Part shown: positions 22,068 through 30,004 of the stretch, one piece after another
Position numbering within the stretch: the first letter of the stretch is position 1
How the letters are laid out: the number at the start of each line of letters is the position of its first letter
Origin: JBKPRX01 sp046734795
GTDB taxonomy: Bacteria; Actinomycetota; Thermoleophilia; Gaiellales; Gaiellaceae
NCBI GenBank assembly: GCA_046734795.1
Contig: JBKPRX010000122.1
Location: 1-30,649 of the forward strand
Direction of reading: 5' to 3'
DNA: 30,649 nt
Notes under the pieces: generated by a model
Seen by the model: only the letters and a program-made list of their open reading frames with translations
Database searches by the model: none
Told to the model about the DNA's origin: nothing
Program-made: the position numbers and the translations under genes

Positions 22068-23075
22068 GTGGACATCGATGCGCTGACAGCATTTCTCGCC
22101 GCACGCGACGAGCCGCGATACCGCGCGGCACAAGTGTGGGAATGGGCCGCACGCGGCGCGGCCGGCTACGAGCGGATGACGAATGTGCCGTCGGCCCTCC
22201 GGGCGGAACTCGACCGCGAGGTCGCGTTCTCGACGCTGACGGTGGAGACGGAACGCCAATCGGCGGACGGAACCGTCAAGGTGCTCTTCCGAACTGCGGA
22301 CGGACACCCGGTCGAGGCGGTCCTGATGCGCTATCGCGACGGGCGTCGCTCGGTCTGCCTGTCCTCGCAATCGGGGTGCCCGCTCACGTGCACGTTCTGC
22401 GCGACGGGATCGATGGCGTTCGGCCGCAATCTCACGGCGTCGGAGATCCTCGACCAGGCGCTTCACTTCCGCCGCACGGAAGCGATCGACCATGCGGTCT
22501 TCATGGGCATGGGCGAGCCGATGCTGAACCTCGACGCCATCCTGGCCGCGGCTCGGCGATTGCCGGATCTCGGCGTGACGCACCGACGAACGACAGTCTC
22601 GACCGTCGGCTGGCTGCCCGGTCTACGCCGCTTCGTCGATGACGTCGAAGAGCCGATTCGCCTCGCCCTTTCGTTGCATGCCGCCGACGACGAGCAGCGC
22701 TCGCAGCTGATGCCTGTGAACGATCGGTATCCACTCGCGGACGTGCTCGCGGAGTGCCGTCGGTATTTCGCTCTGCGTCGCCGAAAGGTCTTCGTCGAGT
22801 ACGTCATGCTCGCCGGCGTCAACGACACGCCTGCGCATGCGCGCGCGCTCGTCGACCGTCTCGACCGTCAAACGTTCAAGGTGAACCTGATCCCGTACAA
22901 CCCGACCGGACGCTTCGATGGGTCGTCGCGCGACGCGATCGCCGCATTCAAGTCGGTGCTCGACGCAGGGCGCCTGCCCGCGACGGTCCGGCTCACCCGG
23001 GGCCGCGACATCGAAGCAGCGTGCGGGCAGCTGGCGGCGCCGCCGAGAGTGGCTCGCAGCTCCGTGCTGACCTGA
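22068..23075 (+). CDS. rlmN: Dual-specificity 23S rRNA (A2503-C2) / tRNA methyltransferase RlmN
   Basis: 335 residues from a GTG at 22068. It is a radical-SAM enzyme: the 4Fe-4S cluster is bound by C104, C108 and C111 (SGCPLTCTFCATG). The second catalytic cysteine, which carries the methyl group in transit, is C319 in DIEAACGQLA. Other family blocks are VFMGMGEPMLN (SAM binding), LALSLHAADDEQRSQLMPVN and FKVNLIPYNP. RlmN methylates A2503 of 23S rRNA at C2 and A37 of some tRNAs. Length is a little below the usual 350-380 because the N-terminal accessory domain is short (starting VDIDALTAFLAARDEPRYRA). No ribosome-binding site; probably leaderless or nearly so. Confidence 0.95.
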   Translation: MDIDALTAFLAARDEPRYRAAQVWEWAARGAAGYERMTNVPSALRAELDREVAFSTLTVETERQSADGTVKVLFRTADGHPVEAVLMRYRDGRRSVCLSSQSGCPLTCTFCATGSMAFGRNLTASEILDQALHFRRTEAIDHAVFMGMGEPMLNLDAILAAARRLPDLGVTHRRTTVSTVGWLPGLRRFVDDVEEPIRLALSLHAADDEQRSQLMPVNDRYPLADVLAECRRYFALRRRKVFVEYVMLAGVNDTPAHARALVDRLDRQTFKVNLIPYNPTGRFDGSSRDAIAAFKSVLDAGRLPATVRLTRGRDIEAACGQLAAPPRVARSSVLT

Positions 23076-23127
23076 GGACGAACAACTTTGAATCCAAGTT
23101 GGCGCATTGCTGGCGTGACTGATCCGG

Positions 23128-23176
23128 TAGCGTCGACCGGAGAGGGAGGCGGGTAAGCACCCCACCCTGGGCGGGG
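23128..23176 (+). repeat. 49-nt structured intergenic element, copy 2
   Basis: TAGCGTCG, AGAGGGAGGCGGGT, CCCCACCCTGGG and GGGG blocks in the same order and spacing as copy 1, now on the plus strand. The hairpin part keeps pairing: where copy 1 has an A-T pair, this copy has a change that gives G-T when read on the minus strand. It lies between rlmN and the amidase gene, 111 bases before the amidase ATG. A further 6-bp stem CGTCTC/GAGACG (23181-23202) follows directly. Confidence 0.8.
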
Positions 23177-23229
23177 TTGGCGTCTCACCCACAATCGAGA
23201 CGGCGATGCCTACGAAACGCAGCGCCCCT

Positions 23230-23265
23230 TCGTCTCTTCACAATCATTCGTCTCTTCACAATCAT
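23230..23265. repeat. Perfect tandem duplication of an 18-bp unit
   Basis: TCGTCTCTTCACAATCAT occurs twice head to tail (23230-23247, 23248-23265), just before the amidase gene. The AT content is well above the surroundings. It could be a regulator site pair or a recent slippage product. Confidence 0.9.
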
Positions 23266-23287
23266 TCGCTACAACGTGCCGCGGGTC

Positions 23288-24715
23288 ATGCGGTTTCTTC
23301 GTTGGACGATCTGCCTCACGGCACTTCTCGGCGTCGCGTCTGTCGCAATGCCTTCGCCCGCGCTCGGCGCGCAGCTTCGGCCGCCACGCGTCACGTGGAT
23401 CCCGGGCACGAAGAACTTCACCCATGCCGACCGGAACCCGACCTCGATCCGCTGGATCGTCATCCACGCAACAGAGGGGTCATTCGCGGGCTCGGTTGCA
23501 TGGCTCCGCAATCCCGCCTCGCATGCGTCGGCGAACTTCGTGATCGCCCGCGACGGCGGGATCGCCGAGCTCGTCGCGAAGCGCGACATCGCCTGGCACG
23601 CCGGGAACTGGGCGGTGAACGTGCGCTCGGTCGGGATCGAGCACGTCGGCGTTACCGACGATCCGCGCGGCTACACCACGCCCGAGTACCGCGCCTCCGC
23701 GCACCTGGCTGCATACATCGCGCGCACGTCGCTGATGCCGATCGACCGCGAGCACATCATCGGGCACAGCCAGGTACCGGACCCGAGCGATCCGCTACTC
23801 GGCGGGGGGATCGACAACCACACCGATCCCGGTCGCTACTGGAACTGGCGACGCTACCTCCGGCTCGTACGCTCGTACGCGTTCCCGCCTGTGCACCACA
23901 AGCACATTGGGCTCGGCGTCGACTCGACAACGGTGTATCGCGGACAGACGGTCTTCGGAACAGTCCCGTGGCGCGTCCAGGTCTCCGGCCCGGTTACGCG
24001 CGTCTCCTTCCTCGTCGACGGCAAGGTGCGCTGGCAGGACCGTCGCGCCCCCTTCGCCTACGCCGCCGGCCGCGGGCTGCACACCGATCTGATGCGAAAC
24101 GGAAAGCACCGGCTCGAGCTCCGCGCATACTCGGGATCCGGTTCGTGGACGCGTGATCGCTTCACCATCGCGGTGCGCAATGTCCGCCTTGGCGTTCTGC
24201 TCTCGGGCCTCCGCCCGAACCAAGAAGTGAGCGGCAGCGTGAAGCTCCAGGCGCTGAGCACCGGCATCCGTCCGCAGCGCGTGAGCCTGCGCGTCGACGG
24301 ACGCGAGGTCGACCACGACACGTCGACGCCCTTCGTCTTCCAATTGGACACGACACGGCTCGCGGACGGCAAGCACGTCGTCGAGCTCCTCGCCCGAGCG
24401 CGAGGCGTCACCGCAGGGTCGCGCCTCGCGATCGTCGTCGCGAACGTACCGTTGAAGGTGGCGCTTCAAAGCCTCGTGGACGGCCAACAGGTTTCCGGCA
24501 TCGTCGAGCTCGGTGTCGGTGTCGCGGGCACGGTCGCACGCGTCGACTACTTCGTCGACGGGCAGCCGCTCGCGTCAGTGACGGCCGCGCCTTGGACCTG
24601 CAGCTGGGACACAGCAAGCATCGCGCCGGGCATCCACACGATCACAGCGCGCGTCGTCGCGGCGAACGGGCGCAGTGGCACTGCGTCCCTCAGTCTCGTG
24701 GTCATGTCGACCTAG
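23288..24715 (+). CDS. N-acetylmuramoyl-L-alanine amidase with C-terminal Ig-like repeats
   Basis: 475 residues from the ATG at 23288, where a signal peptide begins (MRFLRWTICLTALLGVASVA, cleavage near SPALGA). Residues about 45-195 are an Amidase_2/PGRP-type domain that cuts the bond between muramic acid and the stem peptide. Zinc ligands fit H60 (WIVIHATEGS), H160 (IIGHSQVPD) and D180 (NHTDPGRYWNW). Residues about 210-475 form three Ig-like repeats recognised by VSFLVDGKVRWQDRRAPFAY, VSLRVDGREVDHDTSTPFVF and VDYFVDGQPLASVTAAPWTC, each followed by a 'G-x-H-x-L/I' strand. They probably anchor the enzyme to wall polymers. The open frame upstream includes the 18-bp duplication and is not likely translated. 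Confidence 0.92.
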   Translation: MRFLRWTICLTALLGVASVAMPSPALGAQLRPPRVTWIPGTKNFTHADRNPTSIRWIVIHATEGSFAGSVAWLRNPASHASANFVIARDGGIAELVAKRDIAWHAGNWAVNVRSVGIEHVGVTDDPRGYTTPEYRASAHLAAYIARTSLMPIDREHIIGHSQVPDPSDPLLGGGIDNHTDPGRYWNWRRYLRLVRSYAFPPVHHKHIGLGVDSTTVYRGQTVFGTVPWRVQVSGPVTRVSFLVDGKVRWQDRRAPFAYAAGRGLHTDLMRNGKHRLELRAYSGSGSWTRDRFTIAVRNVRLGVLLSGLRPNQEVSGSVKLQALSTGIRPQRVSLRVDGREVDHDTSTPFVFQLDTTRLADGKHVVELLARARGVTAGSRLAIVVANVPLKVALQSLVDGQQVSGIVELGVGVAGTVARVDYFVDGQPLASVTAAPWTCSWDTASIAPGIHTITARVVAANGRSGTASLSLVVMST

Positions 24716-24755
24716 GGCGCGACGAACGCTCTCGTCAAGTCCGGCTGACGGCGAC

Positions 24756-24761
24756 TACGTT
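24756..24761 (+). promoter_or_regulatory. -10 box TACGTT, leaderless start of the FkbM gene
   Basis: TACGTT followed by six bases (TCTCTC) and the GTG at 24768. Confidence 0.5.
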
Positions 24762-24767
24762 TCTCTC

Positions 24768-25547
24768 GTGAACGTGCCCGCGGCTCTCCGCGCGATCCGC
24801 CACACGCGTTTTCTCGAGTCCCACGACGCGTTCTGGAGTCGCGTTCGTCCTTGGTATCACCGCTGGCTCGAGCTTGTCTACGGGACGCGTGGCATGCCGA
24901 TCACCGTTCGAGGAGGCGAGCGCATCCGCGTCGATGTCGCGTGCCGCGGCTTTGTCTGGTTCGGTGAGGACGAGTTCTGGGACGCATTGATGCAAGAGAT
25001 CCAGCCCGGCGACAGCTTCGCGGATGTCGGCGCCAACATCGGCGTCTACACGATCGCGGCAGCGCGACGTGGCGCCCAGGTCACGAGCTACGAGCCGAAC
25101 CCCGACACTGCCGCGCTTTTGCGGCGGAACCTCGAGCTCAACGGGATCACCGACCGGGTCACAGTCCACGAGCAGGCTGTCGCAGCGAGCGACGGGACGC
25201 TGCCCTTCGTCGCAGAAGGAACGCTGAATTGGGGAGCACGCGTCGATGCCGCCGGCGATCTACGTGTGCAGTCGACGACGCTCACAGGAGCGTTTGATCT
25301 CGTGAAGATCGACGTCGAGGGCTACGAGCTCGAAGTCCTGGCGGGTGCGGCGCCACTCCTGGCTGATCGCGAGTCGCGGCCGCGCGCGATCTTCCTCGAG
25401 CTCCATCCGGAGCGGCTCGCGGCGGACGTGCCCCGCACCGCGCTCCCGGACCTCCTGGCCGGATATCGACTCACACCGCTTGGCGTGAGGGCTCGGACTG
25501 ACGACTGGCAGCGGACCGAGCACTGGGTGGCGCGGGCCACCGAGTAA
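24768..25547 (+). CDS. FkbM family methyltransferase
   Basis: 259 residues from the GTG at 24768, chosen from the TACGTT box six bases upstream; the frame extends to 24675 but that part overlaps the amidase end. The SAM-binding core is DSFADVGANIGVYTIAAARR (motif I), VTSYEPNPDTAALLRRNLEL (motif II), then FDLVKIDVEGYELEVLAGA, the FkbM hallmark, and AIFLELHPERL. FkbM enzymes methylate hydroxyl groups of sugars or polyketides, often in surface polysaccharide loci. The N-terminal 75 residues are a helical and beta extension typical of the family. Being next to a wall amidase hints at envelope work, but the gene has its own promoter and no glycosyltransferases are nearby. Confidence 0.9.
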   Translation: MNVPAALRAIRHTRFLESHDAFWSRVRPWYHRWLELVYGTRGMPITVRGGERIRVDVACRGFVWFGEDEFWDALMQEIQPGDSFADVGANIGVYTIAAARRGAQVTSYEPNPDTAALLRRNLELNGITDRVTVHEQAVAASDGTLPFVAEGTLNWGARVDAAGDLRVQSTTLTGAFDLVKIDVEGYELEVLAGAAPLLADRESRPRAIFLELHPERLAADVPRTALPDLLAGYRLTPLGVRARTDDWQRTEHWVARATE

Positions 25548-25560
25548 CGCCAGCCGCCGC

Positions 25561-27063
25561 CTACGCGCCTTTCTGCGTCTCGAGCTGCCGCGGCGCGACC
25601 GGCTCACCATCAGCGCGCGGATGATCCTCGAAGCCGTACTTGACGATCGGCTGCTTCACGGCGCGAACCTCGTCCAGCCTCTGCACCGGCCGCCCGCGCG
25701 GTGCGTCCTTCAGCAGCTCCGGCTCCTCTGCCGCCTCCCGCGCGATCGCGAGCATCGCGTCCGCGAAGGCATCAAGCGTCTCCTTCGCCTCCGTCTCTGT
25801 CGGCTCGATCATCAGCGCCTCGGGAACGACGAGCGGAAAGTAGACCGTGGGAGGATGGAACCCGTAGTCCATCAAGCGCTTCGCAACGTCGAGCGCGGTT
25901 ATGCCGTGCTCGCGTTTCAGGCGCCGCGCCGACACCACGAACTCGTGCATGCACACCCTGTCGTACGGAAGCTCGTACGAACCCTTCAGGCGCGCGAGTA
26001 GATAGTTGGCGTTCAGTACCGCCGCCTCGGACATCTCGCGCAACCGCGGTCCGTACATACGGATGTAGGCATACGAGCGCACGAACACGCCGAACGGACC
26101 GCCGAAGCCGCGCACGCGGCCGATCGTCTCCGGCCGGTCGTAATCGAACGCGAAGGTGCCGTCGCCTTCGCGCGCAACCGTCGGCACGGGCAGAAACGGC
26201 ACGAGCTGTGACCGAACCGCGATCGGCCCGCCGCCGGGTCCACCTCCCCCGTGTGGCTGCGAGAACGTCTTGTGCAGGTTGATGTGCACGACGTCGAACC
26301 CCATGTCGCCCGGCCGCGAGATGCCGCAGACGGCATTCAGATTGGCACCGTCGTAGTACATGAGCGCACCGGCGCCGTGGAAGATGTCGCGGATCTCTTC
26401 GATGTTCTCGTCGAAGAGGCCGAGCGTCGACGGGTTCGTCAACATCAATCCGGCCGTCGCCTCGTCGACCTTGCCGCGCAGATCGTCCACGTCGATGTTG
26501 CCGCGCGGATCCGTCTTCACCGGCGTCAGCTCGTAGCCGGCCATCGTCACGCTCGCAGGGTTCGTTCCGTGCGCCGTGTCGGGGATCACGATCTTCCGGC
26601 GTTGCGCGTCCTCGCCGCGACTCGCAAAGTACGCGCGAAAGAGCAGAAGCCCGGTCAGCTCACCCTGGCTCCCCGCAGCAGGCTGCAGGCTCACCGCGTC
26701 GAGTCCGGTCACCTCGACGAGGATCTCCTGCAACCGCCACATGAGCTCGAGCGCTCCCTGCGCGCCGTCCTCTTCCTGGAGCGGGTGCAAGTCGCGGAAG
26801 CCACGCAGATTGGCGAGCCGCTCGTTGACGCGCGGGTTGTACTTCATCGTGCACGAGCCGAGCGGATAGAAACCGGTGTCGATCCCGAAGTTCCGCGTCG
26901 AGAGCTCGGTGAAGTGACGCATCAGGTCAGGCTCCGAGACCTCGGGCAACCGCGGCGGCTCGTTGCGCCGTAGCTCTTCGGGTAGCTCCGGAACCGGCAG
27001 ATCAGGGCGGGGGACGGTTCCCGCTCGGCGACCTGGTCGCGAGGCTTCGTAGATCAGCTTCAC
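25561..27063 (-). CDS. gcvPB: Glycine dehydrogenase (P protein) subunit 2
   Basis: 500 residues from a GTG at 27063 that overlaps the gcvPA stop by four bases (GTGA). This is the PLP-carrying half of the split P protein: K265 in VVHINLHKTFSQPHGGGGPGG forms the Schiff base. Other P-protein blocks are STRNFGIDTGFYPLGSCTMK, LQPAAGSQGE, DTAHGTNPASVTMAGY and LMYYDGANLNAV. With GcvPA it decarboxylates glycine and passes the aminomethyl group to the lipoyl arm of GcvH. It is the last gene of the operon. About 14 bases separate its stop from that of the convergent FkbM gene, without a visible terminator. Confidence 0.96.
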   Translation of the reverse strand: MKLIYEASRPGRRAGTVPRPDLPVPELPEELRRNEPPRLPEVSEPDLMRHFTELSTRNFGIDTGFYPLGSCTMKYNPRVNERLANLRGFRDLHPLQEEDGAQGALELMWRLQEILVEVTGLDAVSLQPAAGSQGELTGLLLFRAYFASRGEDAQRRKIVIPDTAHGTNPASVTMAGYELTPVKTDPRGNIDVDDLRGKVDEATAGLMLTNPSTLGLFDENIEEIRDIFHGAGALMYYDGANLNAVCGISRPGDMGFDVVHINLHKTFSQPHGGGGPGGGPIAVRSQLVPFLPVPTVAREGDGTFAFDYDRPETIGRVRGFGGPFGVFVRSYAYIRMYGPRLREMSEAAVLNANYLLARLKGSYELPYDRVCMHEFVVSARRLKREHGITALDVAKRLMDYGFHPPTVYFPLVVPEALMIEPTETEAKETLDAFADAMLAIAREAAEEPELLKDAPRGRPVQRLDEVRAVKQPIVKYGFEDHPRADGEPVAPRQLETQKGA

Positions 27064-28406
27064 CGGGCAACCTCCGACAGCACCTCGACCAGTCGGTCGA
27101 CGTCGTCCACCGACCGCTTCTCTGTCACCGCGACAAGCAATGCATCATCGAGGCCGGCGTAGTCGCGACCGAGCGCGTAGCCGGGATGGACACCCCGCTC
27201 ACGTGCGGCTTCGACGACGTCGACGGCCCTCCGTCCGACCCGCACGCCAAACTCTTTAAACGTTGTCTGGTTGGCAAACAAGAGCTCGAACCCGACTTCG
27301 CGTAGGCGCCGCTTCGCGTATTCGCCGAGTGCGAGGCAGGTCTCCCCCACCTCGCGCAATCCCTTCGGCCCGAGCCAGCTGAGGTAGAGGAGGCCGCCGA
27401 GCGCGAGCAGCGTCTGGTTTGTCGTGATGTTCGACGTCGCTTTCTCACGACGGATGTGCTGCTCTCGTGTCTGGAGGGTGAGCACATAGCCGCGATCACC
27501 CGCGGCGTCCAGCGTCTCACCGACGATTCGCCCGGGCAGCCGACGAATGAACTCCGTTCGCGCGGCGAGGAAGCCGTAGTGCGGGCCGCCGAACGACTGG
27601 AAGTTGCCCGCGCTCTGTCCTTCTCCGATCGCGAGCGCGCAGCCGTATCGGCCTGGAGCCTCCAGAACTCCGAGCGAGAGAAGGTCGACGTGCGCGATCG
27701 GCAGCGCTCCCGCGTTCTCGGCGGCTGCGGCAAGGTCGGGTGCCGGCTCGAGACAGCCGAAGAAGTTCGGCTGCTGGAAGAGAACGCACGCGGCCTCATC
27801 GGCAACGCCTGCCACGTCAGCGGGGTCCGTGCGTCCGTCGCGATGCGGGACCTCCACGACTTCCAGACCGAAGCCGCGCGCGTAGGTCTTCACGACCTGG
27901 CGAACCTGCGGGTTCGTCGCCTCGGTCACGACGACACGCGTGCGGCCGGTGGCGTGCTTCGCGACGAAGCAGGCGTCGGCAGCGACCGTCGTCCCGTCGT
28001 AGCCGGACGCATTCGACACGTCGAGGCCGGTGAGCTCGCAGATCGCCGTCTGGTACTCGAAGAGCGCCTGGAGAACGCCCTGGCTCATCTCGGGCTGGTA
28101 CGGCGTGTACGCCGTGAGGAACTCGCCGCGCTGGAGAACCGCGTCGACGACGGCCGGAACATAGTGGTCGTAGACGCCGGCGCCGAGGAACGAGAGTTCA
28201 CGCGTGCTCGGCGTGTTGCGGCTCTCGAGCTCGCCGAGGTGCGCGACGAGTTCAGCCTCGGTGAGCGCGGGCTCGAGATCGAGGTCACGCGCAAGACGAA
28301 CCGCCTTCGGAAGATCGGCGAAGAGCTCCTCGACCGAATCGACCCCGATCTCGGCGAGCATCGCCGAACGGTCGTCGTCCGTTAGCGGCAGGAACGGGTG
28401 CGTCAC
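27060..28406 (-). CDS. gcvPA: Glycine dehydrogenase (P protein) subunit 1
   Basis: 448 residues from a GTG at 28406 overlapping the gcvH stop by four bases (GTGA); the longer open frame is antisense shadow. The N-terminal half of the split P protein: FLGAGVYDHYVPAVVDAVLQ, AYTPYQPEMSQGVLQALFEY, LDVSNASGYDGTTVAADAC, VLFQQPNFFGCLEP, FQSFGGPHYGFLAAR and REQHIRREKATSNITTNQ are all family blocks. It lacks the PLP lysine, which sits in GcvPB, and completes the active site of the heterotetramer. Split P proteins are the rule in Firmicutes and several other phyla, whereas many actinobacteria have the fused single-chain GcvP. Confidence 0.96.
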   Translation of the reverse strand: MTHPFLPLTDDDRSAMLAEIGVDSVEELFADLPKAVRLARDLDLEPALTEAELVAHLGELESRNTPSTRELSFLGAGVYDHYVPAVVDAVLQRGEFLTAYTPYQPEMSQGVLQALFEYQTAICELTGLDVSNASGYDGTTVAADACFVAKHATGRTRVVVTEATNPQVRQVVKTYARGFGLEVVEVPHRDGRTDPADVAGVADEAACVLFQQPNFFGCLEPAPDLAAAAENAGALPIAHVDLLSLGVLEAPGRYGCALAIGEGQSAGNFQSFGGPHYGFLAARTEFIRRLPGRIVGETLDAAGDRGYVLTLQTREQHIRREKATSNITTNQTLLALGGLLYLSWLGPKGLREVGETCLALGEYAKRRLREVGFELLFANQTTFKEFGVRVGRRAVDVVEAARERGVHPGYALGRDYAGLDDALLVAVTEKRSVDDVDRLVEVLSEVAR

Positions 28407-28798
28407 TGCTCGGTCAGGAGCTGCCGATAAGCCTCGACGTCGAGAAGCGTGTCCAGCTCTGACGCGTTCCCGACGCGGATACGAACGAGCCACCCGTCGC
28501 CGTACGGGTCCTCGTTCACGGTCTCGGGGGCGCCGACGACCTTCGCGTTCACGGCGACGACTTCTCCGGACAGCGGCGCGATGACGTCGGAGACTGCCTT
28601 GACGGATTCGAGCTCGCCGTACGGCTCTCCGTGCGTGAGCGCCGCTCCTTCCGCGGGTGGCTCGAAGTGCACGAGCTCGCCGAGCGAGTCCTGCGCGAAC
28701 CACGTGATCCCAAGCGTCGCCTCGTCGCCGTCGACTCGTGCCCAGTCGTGCTCCGGGTGGTACTTGAGGTCGTCGGGATAGCTCTCCGCTGCGGCCAC
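28403..28798 (-). CDS. gcvH: Glycine cleavage system H protein
   Basis: 131 residues from a GTG at 28798 that shares one base with the gcvT stop (TAGTG); AAAGGA lies five to six bases upstream as ribosome-binding site. The lipoylated lysine is K67 in GELESVKAVSDVIAPLSGEV. The opening KYHPEHDWARVDGDEATLGI and the end GWLVRIRVGNASELDTLLD are standard. The lipoyl arm shuttles the aminomethyl group between the P, T and L proteins. No lipoyl-attaching enzyme or L protein gene is in the window. Confidence 0.96.
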   Translation of the reverse strand: MAAAESYPDDLKYHPEHDWARVDGDEATLGITWFAQDSLGELVHFEPPAEGAALTHGEPYGELESVKAVSDVIAPLSGEVVAVNAKVVGAPETVNEDPYGDGWLVRIRVGNASELDTLLDVEAYRQLLTEQ

Positions 28799-29853
28799 TA
28801 GCGTCCTTTCGGCGGGTAGATGGGCTTCTCGACGATTCGCGCCCGACGCTGTCGGCCGCGCACGTCGATCGTCAGCTCGGCACCGACTTGCGCGCGTTCG
28901 GCGGGCACGTATCCCATGCCGACGCCGGCGTCGAGCATCGGCGAGAACGTCCCGGAGGTCACGTCGCCACCACACTCGATCGGCATCCCTGCGCGCGGGA
29001 TCGCTTTTTCTTCCATGACGAACGGCACGAGCTTCCTCGCCGGGCCTTGGTCGCGGATCCGGCGAAGCTCGTCAGCGCCGGTGAAATCTTTGTCGAACGC
29101 GCACGTCCAGCCGAGTCCTGCGGAGATCGCGTCGGTTTCGGGCCCGATGTCGTTTCCGTGCAGCGGATAGCACGCCTCGATGCGCAAGCTATCGCGCGCC
29201 GCGAGCCCGCATGGAATGACACCTCGCGCGAGCACGGCGTCCCACAGTCGAACGGCGTCGTCCGCCTCGCACAGCAACTCGCATCCCGGCTCGCCTGTGT
29301 AGCCGGTGCGACAGATCATCACAGCGACTCCGTCCAGCTCTCCGTCCGCAAAGGTGAACGGCTTCTCTTGCGGGAGGCCGAGCCGCTCGAGTGCACGCGG
29401 TCCTTGAACGGCAAGCAGCGCGCAAGCGTCAGAGTCGTGCCTGACGTCGGAGCCGCGGATCTCACGATCCTTGAGCCACCGGAAGTCGGCTTCATCGTTC
29501 GACGCGTTGACGACGAGCAGGTACCGGCAGTCGGCGAGGCGGTACGCGATCAGGTCGTCGACGATGCCGCCGCGTTCATTCGTGAGCAGCGTGTACTGCG
29601 CTTGTCCAGGCTCGATGCGGTCGAGGTCGTTGGAGAGGAGTCCCTGCAGGAGGTCTGTGGCGCGTGGACCTTCGACCTCGATCTGCCCCATGTGCGAAAC
29701 GTCGAAGACGCCGGCGTCGTTCCGCACAGCTCGGTGCTCGTCGAGCGCGCCGCTGTACTGGATCGGTAGATCCCAGCCTGCGAACGGGACCATCCGCGCC
29801 CCCAAGGCGACGTGGCGCTCGTAGAGCGGCGTGCGCTGAAGCGTCTGCGCCAT
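28798..29853 (-). CDS. gcvT: Aminomethyltransferase (glycine cleavage T protein)
   Basis: 351 residues. It takes the aminomethyl group from GcvH, releases ammonia and makes 5,10-methylene-tetrahydrofolate. Family blocks: LGARMVPFAGWDLPIQYSGA near the start, VFDVSHMGQIEVEGPRA, GIVDDLIAYRLADCRYLLVV (with the catalytic aspartate of the DD pair), GYTGEPGCELLCEADDAVRL, GLAARDSLRIEACYPLHGND and the C-terminal barrel SPMLDAGVGMGYVPAE. First gene of gcvT-gcvH-gcvPA-gcvPB. TAGGAT lies nine bases before the ATG, so the leader is very short and leaves no room for a glycine riboswitch if this is the main promoter. Confidence 0.96.
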   Translation of the reverse strand: MAQTLQRTPLYERHVALGARMVPFAGWDLPIQYSGALDEHRAVRNDAGVFDVSHMGQIEVEGPRATDLLQGLLSNDLDRIEPGQAQYTLLTNERGGIVDDLIAYRLADCRYLLVVNASNDEADFRWLKDREIRGSDVRHDSDACALLAVQGPRALERLGLPQEKPFTFADGELDGVAVMICRTGYTGEPGCELLCEADDAVRLWDAVLARGVIPCGLAARDSLRIEACYPLHGNDIGPETDAISAGLGWTCAFDKDFTGADELRRIRDQGPARKLVPFVMEEKAIPRAGMPIECGGDVTSGTFSPMLDAGVGMGYVPAERAQVGAELTIDVRGRQRRARIVEKPIYPPKGR

Positions 29854-29862
29854 CGTCGACGG

Positions 29863-29868
29863 ATCCTA
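29863..29868 (-). promoter_or_regulatory. -10 box TAGGAT upstream of the gcv operon
   Basis: On the minus strand TAGGAT ends nine bases before the gcvT ATG at 29853, predicting a leader of two to three bases. No convincing -35 is visible. Confidence 0.45.
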
Positions 29869-29914
29869 GAGATGGCCGCCTGGGAGGGTGGATCAGAAGC
29901 GCCCTGTTAACGGA

Positions 29915-29957
29915 GCCGCCCCGGCTATTCCGTCTGGGACGGCGTAGCCGGGGCGGC
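29915..29957 (-). terminator. 13-bp hairpin with nested stem between ftsZ and gcvT
   Basis: GCCGCCCCGGCTA (29915-29927) is the exact reverse complement of TAGCCGGGGCGGC (29945-29957). Inside the 17-base loop CCGTC (29930-29934) pairs with GACGG (29938-29942). No T-run follows on the ftsZ transcript side (it reads TCCGTTAACAG), so termination would rely on a very stable stem or on Rho. Confidence 0.6.
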
Positions 29958-29971
29958 GGACCGGGTCGTGA

Positions 29972-30004
29972 GGCTGGCTTCGAAGAGGCCAGCCCTTCGA
30001 GGGC
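29972..30004 (-). terminator. Two overlapping hairpins just after ftsZ
   Basis: GGCTGGC (29972-29978) pairs with GCCAGCC (29988-29994); next to it GCCCT (29992-29996) pairs with AGGGC (30000-30004). They share three bases, so they compete. Lying 45 bases beyond the ftsZ stop, they may be part of its 3' end. Confidence 0.45.
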
